Part shown: positions 45,669 through 58,428 of the stretch, piece after piece
Layout: each line of letters opens with the position of its first letter
Numbering within the stretch: position 1 is the stretch's first letter
Origin: Taxawa tesnikishii (nom. ined.)
Taxonomy: Eukaryota > Ascomycota > Dothideomycetes > Dothideales
DNA: 64,000 nt
Direction of reading: 5' to 3'
Assembly: GCA_030247885.1 (NCBI GenBank)
Contig: JAPDRO010000022.1
Coordinates: forward strand, 558,001 to 622,000
The notes under the pieces: generated by a model
Seen by the model: the letters and a program-made list of their open reading frames with translations, nothing else
What the model was told of the DNA's origin: nothing
Databases searched by the model: none
Made by a program: the position numbers and the translations under genes

Positions 45669-47582
45669 TCAATGGTCAGACTCCTTTGGCAGCCAACGAG
45701 CCGTTGCAATCCTAGTCCTCTTCCCATAAAGATACAAAGGTATGGTGAAGAGACTGAAGATGCCCATCAGCATACCAAAGATACCGAATGGAATGGCCGT
45801 ACCATCCTTTGCGACCCATGCGCCTACAAAAAGGTCCAAGCAAAACCCACGACACACCGTAAAACTGCAACAATGACGAAGCAATCACCAGAGCAGCTGT
45901 TGTACGACTCGATCAGCTACGAATATATCGTTAGCAAACAGAATCGACCTAAAAATCTCATGGAGGTTTCGGTAACAAACGTACATAATTGAAGCCGATG
46001 CTAGGTATCTGCATCACACCGAAGCACAACATGCCCTGTTTAGTAATCAGTCGATCTCCTCACAATATATCTCATGGATTGTAAACTGACCAGTCCAAAT
46101 GCCAGCCCTACCCAACGACCAGGCCCAGGGTAGGCGCCACAAAACAAAGATCCAGAAGCCCACTGTTGAAATGAGAAGGGAGGGAAACATAGTAGGGAGA
46201 CGAGCTTCCGGTTCGGCCAAACCATGGGCCTCACGCTTTGCTTGTCTTTTAATGGTCCAGTCCGCTAACAGATAAGTGTAAAAACCACCAAGGATAGTCC
46301 CGATAAGGCCTCCGATGTTGATGAGTCCTAGCTTCGAGGCTCCCCAGAGGTATGGTGGCGATGCCAGCAACTGTGGCGCGATGGTCGAGATCGTGACGAC
46401 GCCACCTACCAGCCCGGAGTACTGTAGCATCACCACCCAAACTCCGGGAAACCTAAGGGTAGCGATGATTTGCAGGATTCGCCGAAAGAATCCCGGCCGA
46501 TAAAGACCCATTCTCAACGAACGTACAAATGTGTAGGGAGCGAAAGTTGCTTCGACGACTTCGGTCCGAGTCACCTCATCTTTCTCAAGCCCGGATGGTT
46601 GAATGGCCGCAGCGGAATGACCAGCCTCGGTCATGGCGTTGGGTCGATTGAAGAGAGTCTCTGGAACGAACAATGCGCAGAGAAGGAGAAGTGCACCACT
46701 TAGAACAGCTGGCAGATAGCCACACCACCTCCATCCCATGCTCTGCACTAGAGGTCCCCCTACTGTAGCACCCACGAGAGAGCCAGCAGCTAGGAAGGCG
46801 GTGTATATAGCCTGGTTGTCAAGTGTGAGCTCGGTAACGACTCTTGCTTGTTCGAAGCTTGCGACAACTTACCATGGCTCGACCTCGTTGATGAACGAAG
46901 TAAATCTCGCCCATAATGTCGGGAGTGACTGTATCAGCTGCTGCGATGCCGAGGCCTTCGACAAGGTCAGAAAGATCTGTGTATCAGACTGCTGCTGTGG
47001 TTCATGACTAACCCTGGACGGCCCGTGCCGCCAGCAAACTATTGAAGCTGTTTGCTTTACCACACCAAACAGAGCAGAGTGTGAGTATAACAAGAGAAAG
47101 CAGTATTATAGGGCGACGTCCAAAGGTATTGGCTAGAAGACGATTAGCTTAGAAGCACAAGAAGGTGTACTGTGTACTTACCTAGAGGAACGACTAGGAT
47201 GTTCAGGACGCCGACCATAAGTACGTTGACCTGTTGGATACCATGAGCTCAACCACTGCTGCGCAATGAGGGGTTTCCAACATACAGCAATGATATAGGT
47301 CAATCTTGCAAAGGGTATAAGACCAGTCGGCGGACCATCCTGGTGAAAGGTTGCAAACGCTGTGACAAGATTTGGCAGAGCGCTGGCAAAGATGGCGCTT
47401 GCCAGATTGCCGATGAATGAGTACGAGCTCAGCAATATCAGGATGGTGTGTTTGCGCATAGCTGAGAAATTTAGAGGGTCTGCCGGATCCGGCGAAGGTT
47501 CCGGCCATCGATGCACATGGGTTTCCTCGTAGCTATGAGCTCCAGAAACGGTCCGGACGAGCTCTTTGTCTGTTGTATCCAT
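45669..47582 (-). CDS. MFS drug:H+ antiporter-type transporter
   Basis: Fungal DHA1-like efflux transporter. Seen: MDTTDKELVRTVSG start, WPEPSPDPADPLNFSAMRK before helix 1, NILVVPLANTFGRRPIILLS (motif A region between helices 2 and 3), AARAVQGLGGSAADTVTPDI, VHQRGRAMAIYTAFLAAGSLVGATVGGPLVQSMGWRWCGYLPAV, PETLFNRP, LGLINIGGLIGTILGGFYTYLLADW and the end RWLPKESDH. About seven exons. Two frame disturbances: the T-coding run 45828-45832 (plus-strand A run) appears one base short before FFVGAWVAKDG, and the run 46141-46144 (plus-strand A) appears one base long, or two short, before CGAYPGPGRWVGLAFG. It may export a product of nearby accessory genes; that is speculation. Confidence 0.82.
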
Positions 47583-48537
47583 TAGCAGATGCATCATGTC
47601 TTGTAGCAACCGCTTCTGCCTCTGTCTTACCAACGAGTCGCACCGTTCCCGGAGGCGTTGCTTCCCGCAACTCCTCCTTTGTGAGGAAAAGGCCTGTCTG
47701 TAAGTCGCCATCGTATGTCGCGGTCCGACGTGATGATACACGTGCAAGCAATCGAATTGAGGAATGAACGATGTAAAAGGACGGAAGGCTGAAGATGCTA
47801 ATCAACCAGAACGCACAAGTACGCATAGGCCGGCTTTATGAAGCACTCCTGTGCGATGGATGACACCGTTCGCCTGCGCCGCCTATGCACATATGTATCC
47901 AGGTACTTGGAACGTGGAGAGATCAATCGGGATGTGGAGAAACTTTAGAAGGCCTGGACGTCAATAGAGCCGCTTGTTTGTCTTAGACGGTCGGCTAGAC
48001 ATGCCTATTCGTTAAGGGCTCAAAATACAAAAGCACGATTCCTAACATAGATCTCTACCATCCTCGGTGGAATCCAAAAGTAAATCGAAATCTAGAGGCC
48101 TTAGTACGCTTTACTACCCCTTTTAATATTAAATATCTTAATAATTATACGTAGTATATATATGTATATAGGCTCAAAATGATCGCATTAACCGTACCAA
48201 TCATTTAGTATTAATTTTGTTTACTACATAAACATCCGAAGCGTACAATAGTGGCGAAACTCCGAATCTTGATTTACTTTTGGATTTGCCGAGTATCAAG
48301 TTCGACGCCCTCTATCAGAAAGCGGGGTAGGGCGGCACGCTGAGAACCGCTACGACCACTGCCCCGGGAAGTGGGGGCTACAATGCGGGGATCCCGAGAC
48401 CAAGTGGGGGCTACTGTGCGAGTGCTAATATGAGGTGCCATGAGCTCACACACCACACCGGGGATATCATGTTATAACGCCAAATCCGTTGATTAGTTAC
48501 GGCAGCTTCTCACTCTAGATAACAATCGATCTCCAGA
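47583..48537. other. Intergenic region with AT-rich scrap
   Basis: Divergent promoter region of the MFS and P450 genes. At about 48105-48180 an AT-rich stretch (TTTTAATATTAAATATCTTA) resembles the RIP-mutated block further right and is probably a small relic of a repeat. Confidence 0.4.
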
Positions 48538-50203
48538 ATGACGTTTCTGAACAACATTGGCAGCCTATATCCCGGCCTGTCCATTCAGAGACTAGTGATC
48601 GTTTCTATCGCATGCGGCCTCCTCTACTGGGGTTTCGGAGTGAGCTCCGCTTCTTCTCTTGCGTACGTCTCTAAGCGACTGACGACAAAACAAGGTGTTC
48701 TACAATGTCTTCCTTAGTCCATTGAGGGCGATACCCGGACCCGCACGAAGCAAAATATCGTCTATAGACCTCACCTTGGCAGGAGTTGCGGGCCAGCGTG
48801 CTCATGTGCGTATAAAATGATTCGACGCTACTCCATTACTGATGTTTGAGGTGCTAGAAACTCCTTGAGCTCCACAAAGTGTACGGTCCAATTGTCCGTA
48901 TCGGGCCCAGCGAAGTTTCCATCGGCACATTTAAGCATTACCGGAGTATCTACGCCAGCCCAAAGGTAGCGACCAAGCTTGGGGCATTCTACAGTGCGGC
49001 GACCTTCGTGGGGCACGACAACATCTTTCAGATGACGTGAGCACGCTTAGGGGGCCAGAAAGAAAGACGAAGTGCTGACAAAGCTCCCAGAAACAAAGCG
49101 CAACATGCAGCTCGAAGGAAACTCGAGGCTACGCCGTACTCCGAGCAGAAGATGGCGTCAATTGAGCCCTACGTTCGCCAAAAGGCTCGTGTTCTCACTG
49201 ATCGGTTGTTGTCACGATCTGCATTGTCTCCGTCTGGCACGACAAACGTGTTCGAGCTCTGCGGTCTTTTTAGCTTCGAGGTGGTCTGTAAGATCGGGTT
49301 TGCCAAAGACTTCCTCGAGGATGGCGATGACAGTGCAATCCCGCTCTTGAAAGCCATGGATGGAAGTGCAATGACGTTGATCTTTGAGGGCACCATGCCA
49401 TGGCTAAAAGGTCCGGTTTGAGCACTAAGATGCCTGGCGCTATCGGCCATGCATACCGCTGCTTCGACTACTGGGAATGCAGGAGCAGAGAGATGGTGGA
49501 GCACTTCTTGAACAACACTAGCGAGGATGACGCTTACCTTCTTACACCTCTCATCAGGAACACTGACAACTTCCTCGGCCGGCAATTGAACAACGAAGAA
49601 TTGGTGGAAGAAGCAATGGGCGCCATGTTCGCCGGGAGCGGTACAACATCAACCACGCTTACATACCTGTTCTATGCCATCTCACGGCCCGAGAATCAGA
49701 GCATACAAGAAAGGTTGCGTGAGGAAGTCCTGAGCATTTCGGGTGACCTGCAATCAATCAAACAATTGCCATATCTAAACGCAGTCATTAAGGAGACATT
49801 CCGCTTGTATCCGACAATCATCTCAACCCTTCCGCGAGTACTGGATGAGCCTCTCACTATTGAGTCTCACGTATTGCCGCCAGGCACTATCGTGGGCATG
49901 CAGAACTACGTGCACCAACGGGACCCCACCGTCTTTCCAGACCCGGAGCGTTTTGTGCCAGAGAGATGGTTACAGAGTACGGACGCTATGGATGAAGCTT
50001 TGACGCCATTTAGTCTTGGTCGGAGAAATTGTATTGGGCAAAACTTAGCGTGGCTAGAGCTGTGGCTAGCTGTCTATGAGGTCGTATCCAAGGTGCGACT
50101 TACCTTGGGTAAGGAGATGAGAGCTGAGGACATGGACATGGAGGATCGGTTTAATACCGCCCCTAAGGGCAGAAAGCTTATGCTCCAGGTTACCGGGGTG
50201 TAG
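48538..50203 (+). CDS. Cytochrome P450 monooxygenase
   Basis: Microsomal fungal P450. Exons 48538-48639, 48695-48805, 48858-49036 and 49091-50203. Seen: an N-terminal anchor (LVIVSIACGLLYWGF), the proline hinge PLRAIPGPA, the I-helix AGSGTT, the K-helix ExxR in IKETFRLYP, PDPERFVPERW, and the haem loop FSLGRRNCIGQNLA with the Cys ligand. About 500 residues, normal length. One frame break at the A run 49406-49409 joins EGTMPWLK to RSGLSTKMPG if one A is restored. Substrate unknown. Its stop lies less than 100 bp from the RIP-mutated block, so it sits at the edge of the AT-rich compartment. Confidence 0.9.
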
Positions 50204-50269
50204 CGACCCTGCTTTCTAATCTTGGTATTGAAGTCACATCTTTCGCTAGGTGTTCCGTAGTGGGTTGTA

Positions 50270-50626
50270 GCTTTCGCATTATAGTAGATCTAGGAAGAGT
50301 ATTAGATTTCTTATCGCGTTATTTTCTCTTTACTTTTAGGGTTTAAAGTTAGAGAAATACCTTATATACTTTTTTAGTTTAAAGTCTTTATTATATACTT
50401 ATAGTATTTATTTACTACTTTATATACTTTTTATATAGGAATAATACTATATATAGTACTTATTTAAAAGTTTCTAAAAAGTTATAAATTCTACTTATAT
50501 AATAACTTAACTAACTTCTTTTAAAGTATAATAATATAATTATAGTAGTAATACTTATAGAATTAATACTATAGAAATATTAAATAAAAAGGAATCTTAA
50601 GTAACTATTAAATAAATATTATTATA
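50270..50626. repeat. RIP-mutated fragment of unknown repeat
   Basis: Very AT-rich sequence between the P450 gene and transposon copy A. It does not match the transposon family by eye, so it may be another repeat or flanking sequence hit by RIP spreading. Confidence 0.5.
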
Positions 50627-52473
50627 ATATGTTTTATTACTAAGTAGTTTACTATTACTAAGTAGTTCGCTCTTACTAACATTATAACTATTATAGACTA
50701 TTATAATAATACCTTTATAACGTAACGCGTAATTAACTTATAATAAAGGTATATTATACCTTACTATTAAGGCTACTTAAGTAACTCTTCCTAATAGCTA
50801 AAGATATACGTTTAAGGTATTTAACGTCCCTTAAATAACCCTAAAACGACGACGTAATAAAAAGCTCGTATAACGTAACTATAAGTTTAACTTAAAGAAG
50901 CTATAAAAGATAAAAGAAGAAGTAATAGTAGTATATATACTCGAGTTAAACTCGCGAGAAATAAGCGCTATAAGAACTATAATAAAAGAAATAGCTAATA
51001 ATTTACTAGCTACGTATAGTAAAGGGCCTATTAGTAAGTACTAAGTAAATAGGTTTAAGACGCGTACTAAGGAAGTTAAGCTTCGACGTAGTTATTTATA
51101 CGATCGTTAATAAGCCTTAAATAAAGACGTACGCGTTATAACGCTCTAGTTTAAGTTAGTTAAAAAGATAAAGAAAAAGTATAATATCTTAAATAAAGAT
51201 ATATATAACTTTAATAAGATAGGCTTTATAATAAGTATAATTAATACTTAAATAGTCTTTATAGGCTCTAAGAAACGAAGTAATCTTAAAAGGTATAACT
51301 ATATAACTAGGAGTAAGTTATAATTATTTAAGGTATTTACGCTACTAAGTAAGCTATCTTACTCTTAATTATTTTCGGTAGTAAGGTCCTTATATTAAGC
51401 TAGTATATAGACTTACTTCGCAACTAAGTACTTAAGACTAGCGCTAATAGCTAGACGATAAATAAGCTTACTTTAAAGTAGTTAAAGTACTTTAACGCGT
51501 ATATAAAGGCGCATTAAGTAAGTATATATTACCTACTAATTATAGATAGTTATAAGAGTTATAATAGTTACGACTTTTATAACTACTATAAAGAATAAAA
51601 GATTATTATTCTTTATATATCCTTATACTTATTATACTTATTATAGCTACTTAACGTAGGCTATTTTACCCCTTAAAGCAAGTATATAACGCGGAGATTA
51701 ATAGCTAGTTATAGTACTTTACTACGTAAGTTAAGAAAGAAGCCTTTTTACTAGTCTTTTATATTACTTTTAATAAGGTAATTATAAAAGATAATATCTA
51801 AGTAAGCTTTAAAAGCGCTAAATTAATTCCTTATAACTTAAAGTAAGTACTATTAAAACTTAACGTAGTACTTCGTACGCTAATACTCGTACTATTAAAG
51901 GTTATCTTATAGGAGTTTAAAATACTAGCTAATCTAAAGGAAATAAAGGCGCAAATAACGCTAGTTTATAAGCGTATATAACTATATAAGAATTCGCTTA
52001 TTTCGCCTCTTTTATAAGCTATAGATTTACTTACTAAAGGTATAGCTATTATAAGTTATAAATTAGAGTTATAAATAAGGGAAATTGTAAGTCTTTAGAA
52101 GTCGATTAAAGCGTTAATAAAGTAACGTAGTTATAAAAGAAAGTATATTTAAATAGAGGAAAGTCTTATAGTAAGTAACGTATAAGATTTAATAACTAAT
52201 AAGGACGATAGTAATAACGAGGGTATTACCTAACTTACAAAGAGAGTACGTATGTAGAAGTATTATAAATATTATAGTAAGACTAGTTATAATACGCGTA
52301 CTTATACTATAGAAATAGTAGATCTAAATAATAGTAATACTTCTAAATAGTACTATAAACTAAAGTATGTTTTTATATAGTATTATAATACGGAGGTAAT
52401 AGTTTATAATAGTCGCGATATTAGTAAGGGCGGACTACTTAGTAATAGTAAACTACTTAGTAATAAAATATGT
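50627..52473 (+). mobile_element. Copy A: RIP-mutated pogo/Fot-like transposon
   Basis: 1847 bp between TA dinucleotides, in plus orientation. The ends are inverted repeats built from two direct copies of a TATTACTAAGTAGT-like motif. The body aligns with the transposase of copy E, but the reading frame is destroyed by CpA-to-TpA changes. Dead element. Confidence 0.85.
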
Positions 52474-52496
52474 TATATATAAATTAAGATTTAATA

Positions 52497-54341
52497 ACGT
52501 ATTTTATTACTAAGTAGCTACTCCTTACTAAGTAGTTATTCCTTACTAATATTGCGACTATTATAAACTATTACCTTCGTATTATAATATTATATAAAGA
52601 TATACTCTAGCTTATAATACTATTTAGAAGTATTACTATCGTTTATATTTACTATTTCTATAATATAAGTACGTATATTATAGCTAGTCTTACTATAACG
52701 TTTATAATACCTTTACGCGCGTACTTTCTTTATAAGCTATTTAGTACCCTCCTTACTATTACTATCCTTTTCGACTATTAAATCTTATATATTACTTACT
52801 ATTAGGCTTTCCTTTATTTAAATATACTTTCTTTACGATTATATTACTTTATTAACGCCTTAATTAACTTCCGAAGACTTATAATTTCCCTTATTTATAA
52901 CTCTAATTTATAACTTATAATAGCTATACCTTTAGTAAGCGAATTTATAACTTATAAGAAAGGTAAAATAAGCGATTTTCTATACTATTATATCTACTTA
53001 TAAACTAGCGTTATTTACGCCTTTATTTCCTTTAAGTTAGCTAGTATTTTAGACTCTTATAAAGTAACTTTTAATAGTACGAGTATTAGTATATAAAGTA
53101 CTATATTAAGCTTCGATAATACTTACTCTAAGTCGTAAGGAACTAAACTAGCGCTTTTAAAGTTTACTAAGATATTCTCCTTTATAATTACCTTATTAAA
53201 AGTAATATAAAAGGCTAGTAGGAAGGCCTCTTTTTAACTTACGTAGTAAAGTACTATAACTAGTTATTAATCTTCGCGTTATATACTTACTTTAAGGGAG
53301 TAAAATAGCCTACGTTAAGTAGCTATAATAAGTATAATAAGTATAAGAGTATATAAAGAATAATAATCTTTTATTCTTTATAATAGTTATAGAAATTATA
53401 ACTACTATAACTCTTATAGTTATTTATAATTAGTAGGTAATATATACCTACTTAACGCGCCTTTATATACGCGTTAAAGTACTTTAACTACTTTAAAGTA
53501 AGCTTATTTATCGTCTAACTATTAGCGCTAGTCTTAATTACTTAATCGTAAGGTAAGCCGACGTACTAGCTTAATATAAGGACCTTACTACTAAAGATAA
53601 TAAAGGGTAAGATAGTTTACTTAATAGCGTAAATACCTTAAATAATTATAACTTACTCCTAGTTACTTAGTTATATCTTTTAGAATTACTTTATTTCTTA
53701 GAGTTTATAAAGACTATTTAAGCGTTAATTATACTTATTATAAACCTAGACTTATTAAAGTTATATATGTCTTTATTTAAGATATTATACTTTTCCTTTA
53801 TCTTTTTAACTAGTTTAAACTAAAGCGTTATAACGTATACGTCTTCGTTTAAGGCTTACTAATAATCGTATAAATAACTACGTCGAAGCTTAACTTCCTT
53901 AGTACGCGTCTTAAATCTATTTACTTAGTACTTACTAATAAGTCCTTTACTATATATAGTAAGTAAATTATTAGCTATATCTTTACTATAGTTCTTATAG
54001 TACTTATCTCTTATAAGTCTAACTTAAGTATACGTACTATTATTACCTTTTCTTTTATTTTCTTTAGCTTCTTTAAGTTAAGTTTATAGTTATATTATAC
54101 GAGCTTTTTATCGCGTTATTATCTTAGCGTTATTCGGGGAATATTATATACCTTAGACGCGTATTTTATACTATTAGGAAGAGTTACTTAAGTAGCTTTA
54201 ATAGTAAGGTATAATATACCTTTATTATAAGTAAATTGCGTATTACGTCGTAATAGTATTATTATAATAGTCTATAATAGTTACAATATTAGTAAGGAGT
54301 AGCTACTTAGTAGAGGGTAGCTACTTAGTAATAAAATATAT
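52497..54341 (-). mobile_element. Copy B: RIP-mutated transposon, inverted
   Basis: 1845 bp, same family as copy A but in reverse orientation: it begins with the 3'-end sequence (reverse of the AGTAATACTTCTAAATAG region) and ends with the 5' terminal repeat. TA flanks on both sides. Dead through RIP. Confidence 0.82.
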
Positions 54342-54379
54342 TATATAATTTATTAAATATTATTATAACTTTTATTATA

Positions 54380-54730
54380 ACGTATTTTATTACTAAGTAG
54401 TTTACTATTACTAAGTAGTTTACTCTTACTAATATTACAACTATTATAAACTATTATAATAATACCTTTATAATATAACGGGTAATTAACTTATAATAAA
54501 GGTATACTATACCTTACTATTAAAGCTACTTAAGTAACTCTTCCTAATAGTTAAAGATATATATTTAAGGTATTCGATATCTTTTAAATAACTTTAAAAT
54601 AATCATATAATAAAAAGCTCGTATAATATAACTATAAGCAACTTAAAGAAGCTATAAAAGATAAAGGAAAAGGTAATAATAATATATATACTTAAGTTAA
54701 ACTTACGAGAAATAAGCGCTATAAGAACTA
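54380..54730 (+). mobile_element. Copy C, left part
   Basis: Begins with the family terminal repeat after a TA and runs 351 bp in plus orientation to the TA at 54729-54730, where copy D is inserted. The sequence resumes at 58429 after copy D. Confidence 0.82.
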
Positions 54731-55871
54731 ACGTGTTTTATTACTAAGTAGTCTACTATTACTAAGTAGTTTACCCTTACTAATATTGTAACTATTATAG
54801 ACTATTATAATAATACCTTTATAACGTAACGCGTAATTAACTTATAATAAAGGTATACTATACCTTACTATTAAGGCTACCTAAGTAACTCTTCTTAATA
54901 GTTAAAGATATATATTTAAGGTATTTAACGTCCTCTAAATAACTCTAAAACGACGACGTAATAAAAGCTTATATAACGCGACTATAAGCTTAACTTAAAG
55001 AAGCTATAAAAGATAAAAGAGGAAGTAATAGTAGTATATATACTCGAGTTAGACTCGCAAGAAATAGGTACTATAAAAACTATAGTAGAAGAAATAGCTA
55101 ATAATTTACTAGCTACGCGTAGTAAAGGGCCTATTAGTAAGTACTAAGTAAATAGATTTAAGACGTATATTAAGGAAGTTAAGCTTCGACGTAGTCGTTT
55201 ATACGATTATTAGTAAGTCTTAAACGAAGACGTACGTATTATAATACTCTAGTTTAAGCTAGTTAAAAAGATAAAGAAAAAGTATAGTATCTTAAACGAA
55301 GACATATATAACTTTAATAAGATAGGCTTTATAATAGGTATAATTAACGCTTAAATAGTCTTTATAAGCTCTAAGAAACGAAGTAATCTTAAAAAGGTAT
55401 AGCTAAGTAACTAGGAGTAAGTTATAATTATTTAAGGTATTTACGCTACTAGGTAAGCTATCTTACTCTTTATTATCTTTAATAGTAAAGTCCTTATATC
55501 GAGCTAGTACGTAGACTTACCTTACGACTAAGTACTTAAGACTAGCGCTAATAGCTAGACGATAAATAAGCTTACTTTAAAGTAGTTAAAGTACTTTAAT
55601 ACGTATATAAAGGCGCGTTAAGTAGGTATATATTACCTACTAATTATAGATAGTTATAAGAGTTATAATAGTTACGACTTTTATAACTACTATAAAGAAT
55701 AAAAGATTATTATTCTTTATATACCCTTATACTTATTATACTTATTATAGCTACTTAACGTAGGCTATTTTACTCCCTTAAAGTAAGTATATAACGCGGA
55801 GATTAATAGCTAGTTATAGTACTCTACTATATAAGTTAAGAAAGAGGCCTTCCTACTAGCCTTTTATATTA

Positions 55872-57717
55872 ACGTAGTTCACCACCGAGCGGCCAACCAC
55901 CACCGAGTGGCCCGCCTCACCAACCTTTGCCTATTACATGTCTATTGCCTACAATGCCACCACCACGTAACGCGCAGAAGACCTACAACGAAGGCACACT
56001 GTCCCTTGCTATCCAGGCTACCCAAGCCAAGACACCAGATACTACGAGACACGCAAGCAGAGCGTTTGACGTCCCCGAACGACGCTAAGACGACGACGCG
56101 ACGGAACCCTCTCACGACGCGATACTCAGCCCAACTGCAGGAACCTTAGTAGCCTAGAAGAGGACGCAGTTGTGCGACGCATACTTGAGCTAGATGCGCG
56201 AGGGATAGGCGCTACAAGGACTATGGTCGGAGAAATGGCCAATGATCTACGCGCCGCGCGTGGGAAAGGGCCCGTTGGCAAGAACTGGGTAGACAGGTTC
56301 AAGACGCGTATCGACGATATCAAGCTTCGACGCAGCCGTCCATACGATCGTCAGCGAGCCTTGAACGAAGATGCACGCGTTATAGCGCCCTGGTTCAAGC
56401 TTGTAGAGGACACAAAGGCGAAGTACGGCATCCTGGATGAAGACACACACAACTTTGATGAGACAGGCTTCATGATGGGCGTGATAAACGCTCATATGGT
56501 CTTCACAGGCACTGAGAAGCGGAACAATCCAAAGAAGATACAGCCGGGCAACCGGGAGTGGGTTACAATCATCCAGGGCATCTGCGCTAGTGGGTGGGCT
56601 ATCCCACCCTTTATCATCTTCGGCGGCAAGGTCCTCATATCAAGCTGGTACCCAGGCCTGCCTCGTGATTGGGTTATCGAGACTAGCCCTAACGGCTGGA
56701 CGTCAAATGAGCTTGCTATCAGGTGGTTAAAGCACTTTGACGCGCATACAAAGGGGCGTACTATAGGAATGTATCGTCTACTGATTGTGGACGGCCATGA
56801 GAGCCACAATAGTCACAGTTTCCACAAGTACTGTGAGGAACAGAAGATTGTTGTTCTCTGCATGCCTCCACACTCATCGCACCTGTTGCAGCCGCTTGAC
56901 GTGGGCTGTTTTGCCCCCTGAAGCGGGCGTACTACACGGAGATTGACAGCTGGTCACGGTACTCAGTCACGCAAGTCAAGAAGAGAGCTTCTTGCCAGCC
57001 TTTCATATCGCTTTCGACAAGGCAATCACAAAGGAGAATATCCAGGCAAGCTTCAGAGGCGCTGGGTTGGTCCCCCACGACCCAGAGCGAGTGCTATCGA
57101 AGCTTGATGTGGTGCTTCGCACGCCAACACCTCCACCGGTAGAGGCCACCCTATGGGAATCCAAAACACCAGGCAACCTGCAGGAGATAGAGGCCCAATC
57201 AACACTAGTCCGCGAGCGCATACAACAGCACAGAGAATCGCCTGTTTCACCTCTTCTGCAGGCTGTCAATTCGCTTGCCAAAGGCATAGCTATCATAGGT
57301 CATAATTCAGTGTTGCAGACCAGGGAAATCGCAGGTCTTCGCAAGGCAATAGAGGCAGCAACAGAGCAGCGCAAACGCAAGAGGAAGTATGTTCGCACAG
57401 AGGAGAGCCTTGCAGTAGGCGACGTATTGGATCTGATTGCTGAGAAGGAGGGTGGTGGTGAGGAGGCAGCTGAACAGCCTGCAAAGAGGGCGCGCGCGCA
57501 GAGGCACTGCGGGCGTTGCGGCAAGACTGGCCACAACAAGCGCACCTGCACTGCAGAAATAGTAGATCCAGGCGATAGCGACGCTTCTGAATAGTACTGT
57601 AGTGCCTGGCAGATTGCAGCAGAGTGTAGTGGTGCGGAGGTAATAGACATGTAATAGACGCAACTTTAGTGGGGTGGGCCACTCGGTGGTGGTTGGCCGC
57701 TCGGTGGTGAACTACGT
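55872..57717 (+). mobile_element. Copy E: un-RIPed pogo/Fot-like transposon
   Basis: 1846 bp flanked by TA duplications. Terminal inverted repeats of 49 bp (55872-55920 and 57669-57717) differ at two sites; each contains two direct copies of ACCACCGAGNGGCC, a likely transposase-binding motif. Base composition is normal (about half GC) with many CpA and TpG, in sharp contrast to the surrounding copies. It encodes one transposase (next entry). The terminal repeats differ from those of copies A-D by more than RIP-type changes, so E is a sister subfamily rather than a direct parent. Confidence 0.92.
55954..57594 (+). CDS. Transposase of copy E (DDE_1, pogo/Fot1-like)
   Basis: About 547 residues if three apparent one-base losses are allowed (near 56078-56082, in the C run 56914-56918, and near 56978-56982); otherwise three overlapping frames. 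Domains in order: an N-terminal helix-turn-helix (YNEGTLSLAIQATQAK; GPVGKNWVDRFKTR); the DDE catalytic domain with Asp in NFDETGFMMG, Asp in LLIVDGHESH and Asp in LQPLDVGCFAP; and a C-terminal zinc knuckle CGRCGKTGHNKRTC (CX2CX4HX4C). The motifs MPPHSSHLLQPLD and WRRR-like basic stretches are typical of fungal Fot/pogo transposases. The three breaks are of the same kind as in host genes of this window, so the true gene could be intact. Confidence 0.85.
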
Positions 57718-58428
57718 TACTTTTAATAAGGCGATTATAAAGGATAATATCTAAGTAAGCTTTAGAAGCGTTAGTTTAGTTCCCTATAACTTAGAGCGAG
57801 TATTATTAAAGCTTAACGTAGTACTTTATACGCTAATACTTATACTATTAGAAGTTACCTCGTAGGAGTCTAAAATACTAGCTAATTTAAAGGAAATAAA
57901 GGCGTAAATAACGCTAGTTTATAAGCGTATATAACTATATAGAGATTCGCTTATTTCGCTTCTTTTATAAGCTATAAATTCGCTTACTAAAGGCATAGTA
58001 ATTATAAGTTATAAATTAGAGTTATAAATAAGGGAAATTACAAGTCTTCGGAAGTCGATTAAGGCGTTAATAAAGTAGCGTAGTCGTAAAAGAAAGTATA
58101 TTTAAATAGAGGAAAGTCTTATAGTAAGTAATGTATAAGATTTAATAACTAATAAGGACGATAGTAGTAACGAGGGTACTACCTAGCTTACGAAGAGGGT
58201 ACGTACGTAGAGGTACTATAGATATTATAATAAGACTAGTTATAATACGCGTACTTATACTATAGAAATAGTAGATCTAAATAATAGTAATACTTTTAAA
58301 TAGTACTATAAACTAGAGTATGTTTTTATATAGTATTATAGTACGGAGGTAATAGTCTATAATAGTCGCGATATTAGTAAGGGCGGACCGCTTAGTAATA
58401 GTAGACTACTCGGTAATAAAACACGTTA

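Larger units (their letters stand above)
54731..58426 (+). mobile_element. Copy D: RIP-mutated transposon carrying copy E
   Basis: Inserted into copy C with TA duplicated (54729-54730 and 58427-58428). Its own length without the insert is about 1848 bp, the family length. It is interrupted by copy E at a TA (55870-55871 and 57718-57719); removing E and one TA restores the RIP-mutated sequence found in copy A at the same place. Dead through RIP. Confidence 0.85.

Noticed and set aside
38180-50203. Secondary-metabolite gene cluster
   Set aside because: Oxidoreductase, transporters and P450 are present but there is no backbone synthase (PKS, NRPS, terpene synthase) in the window.
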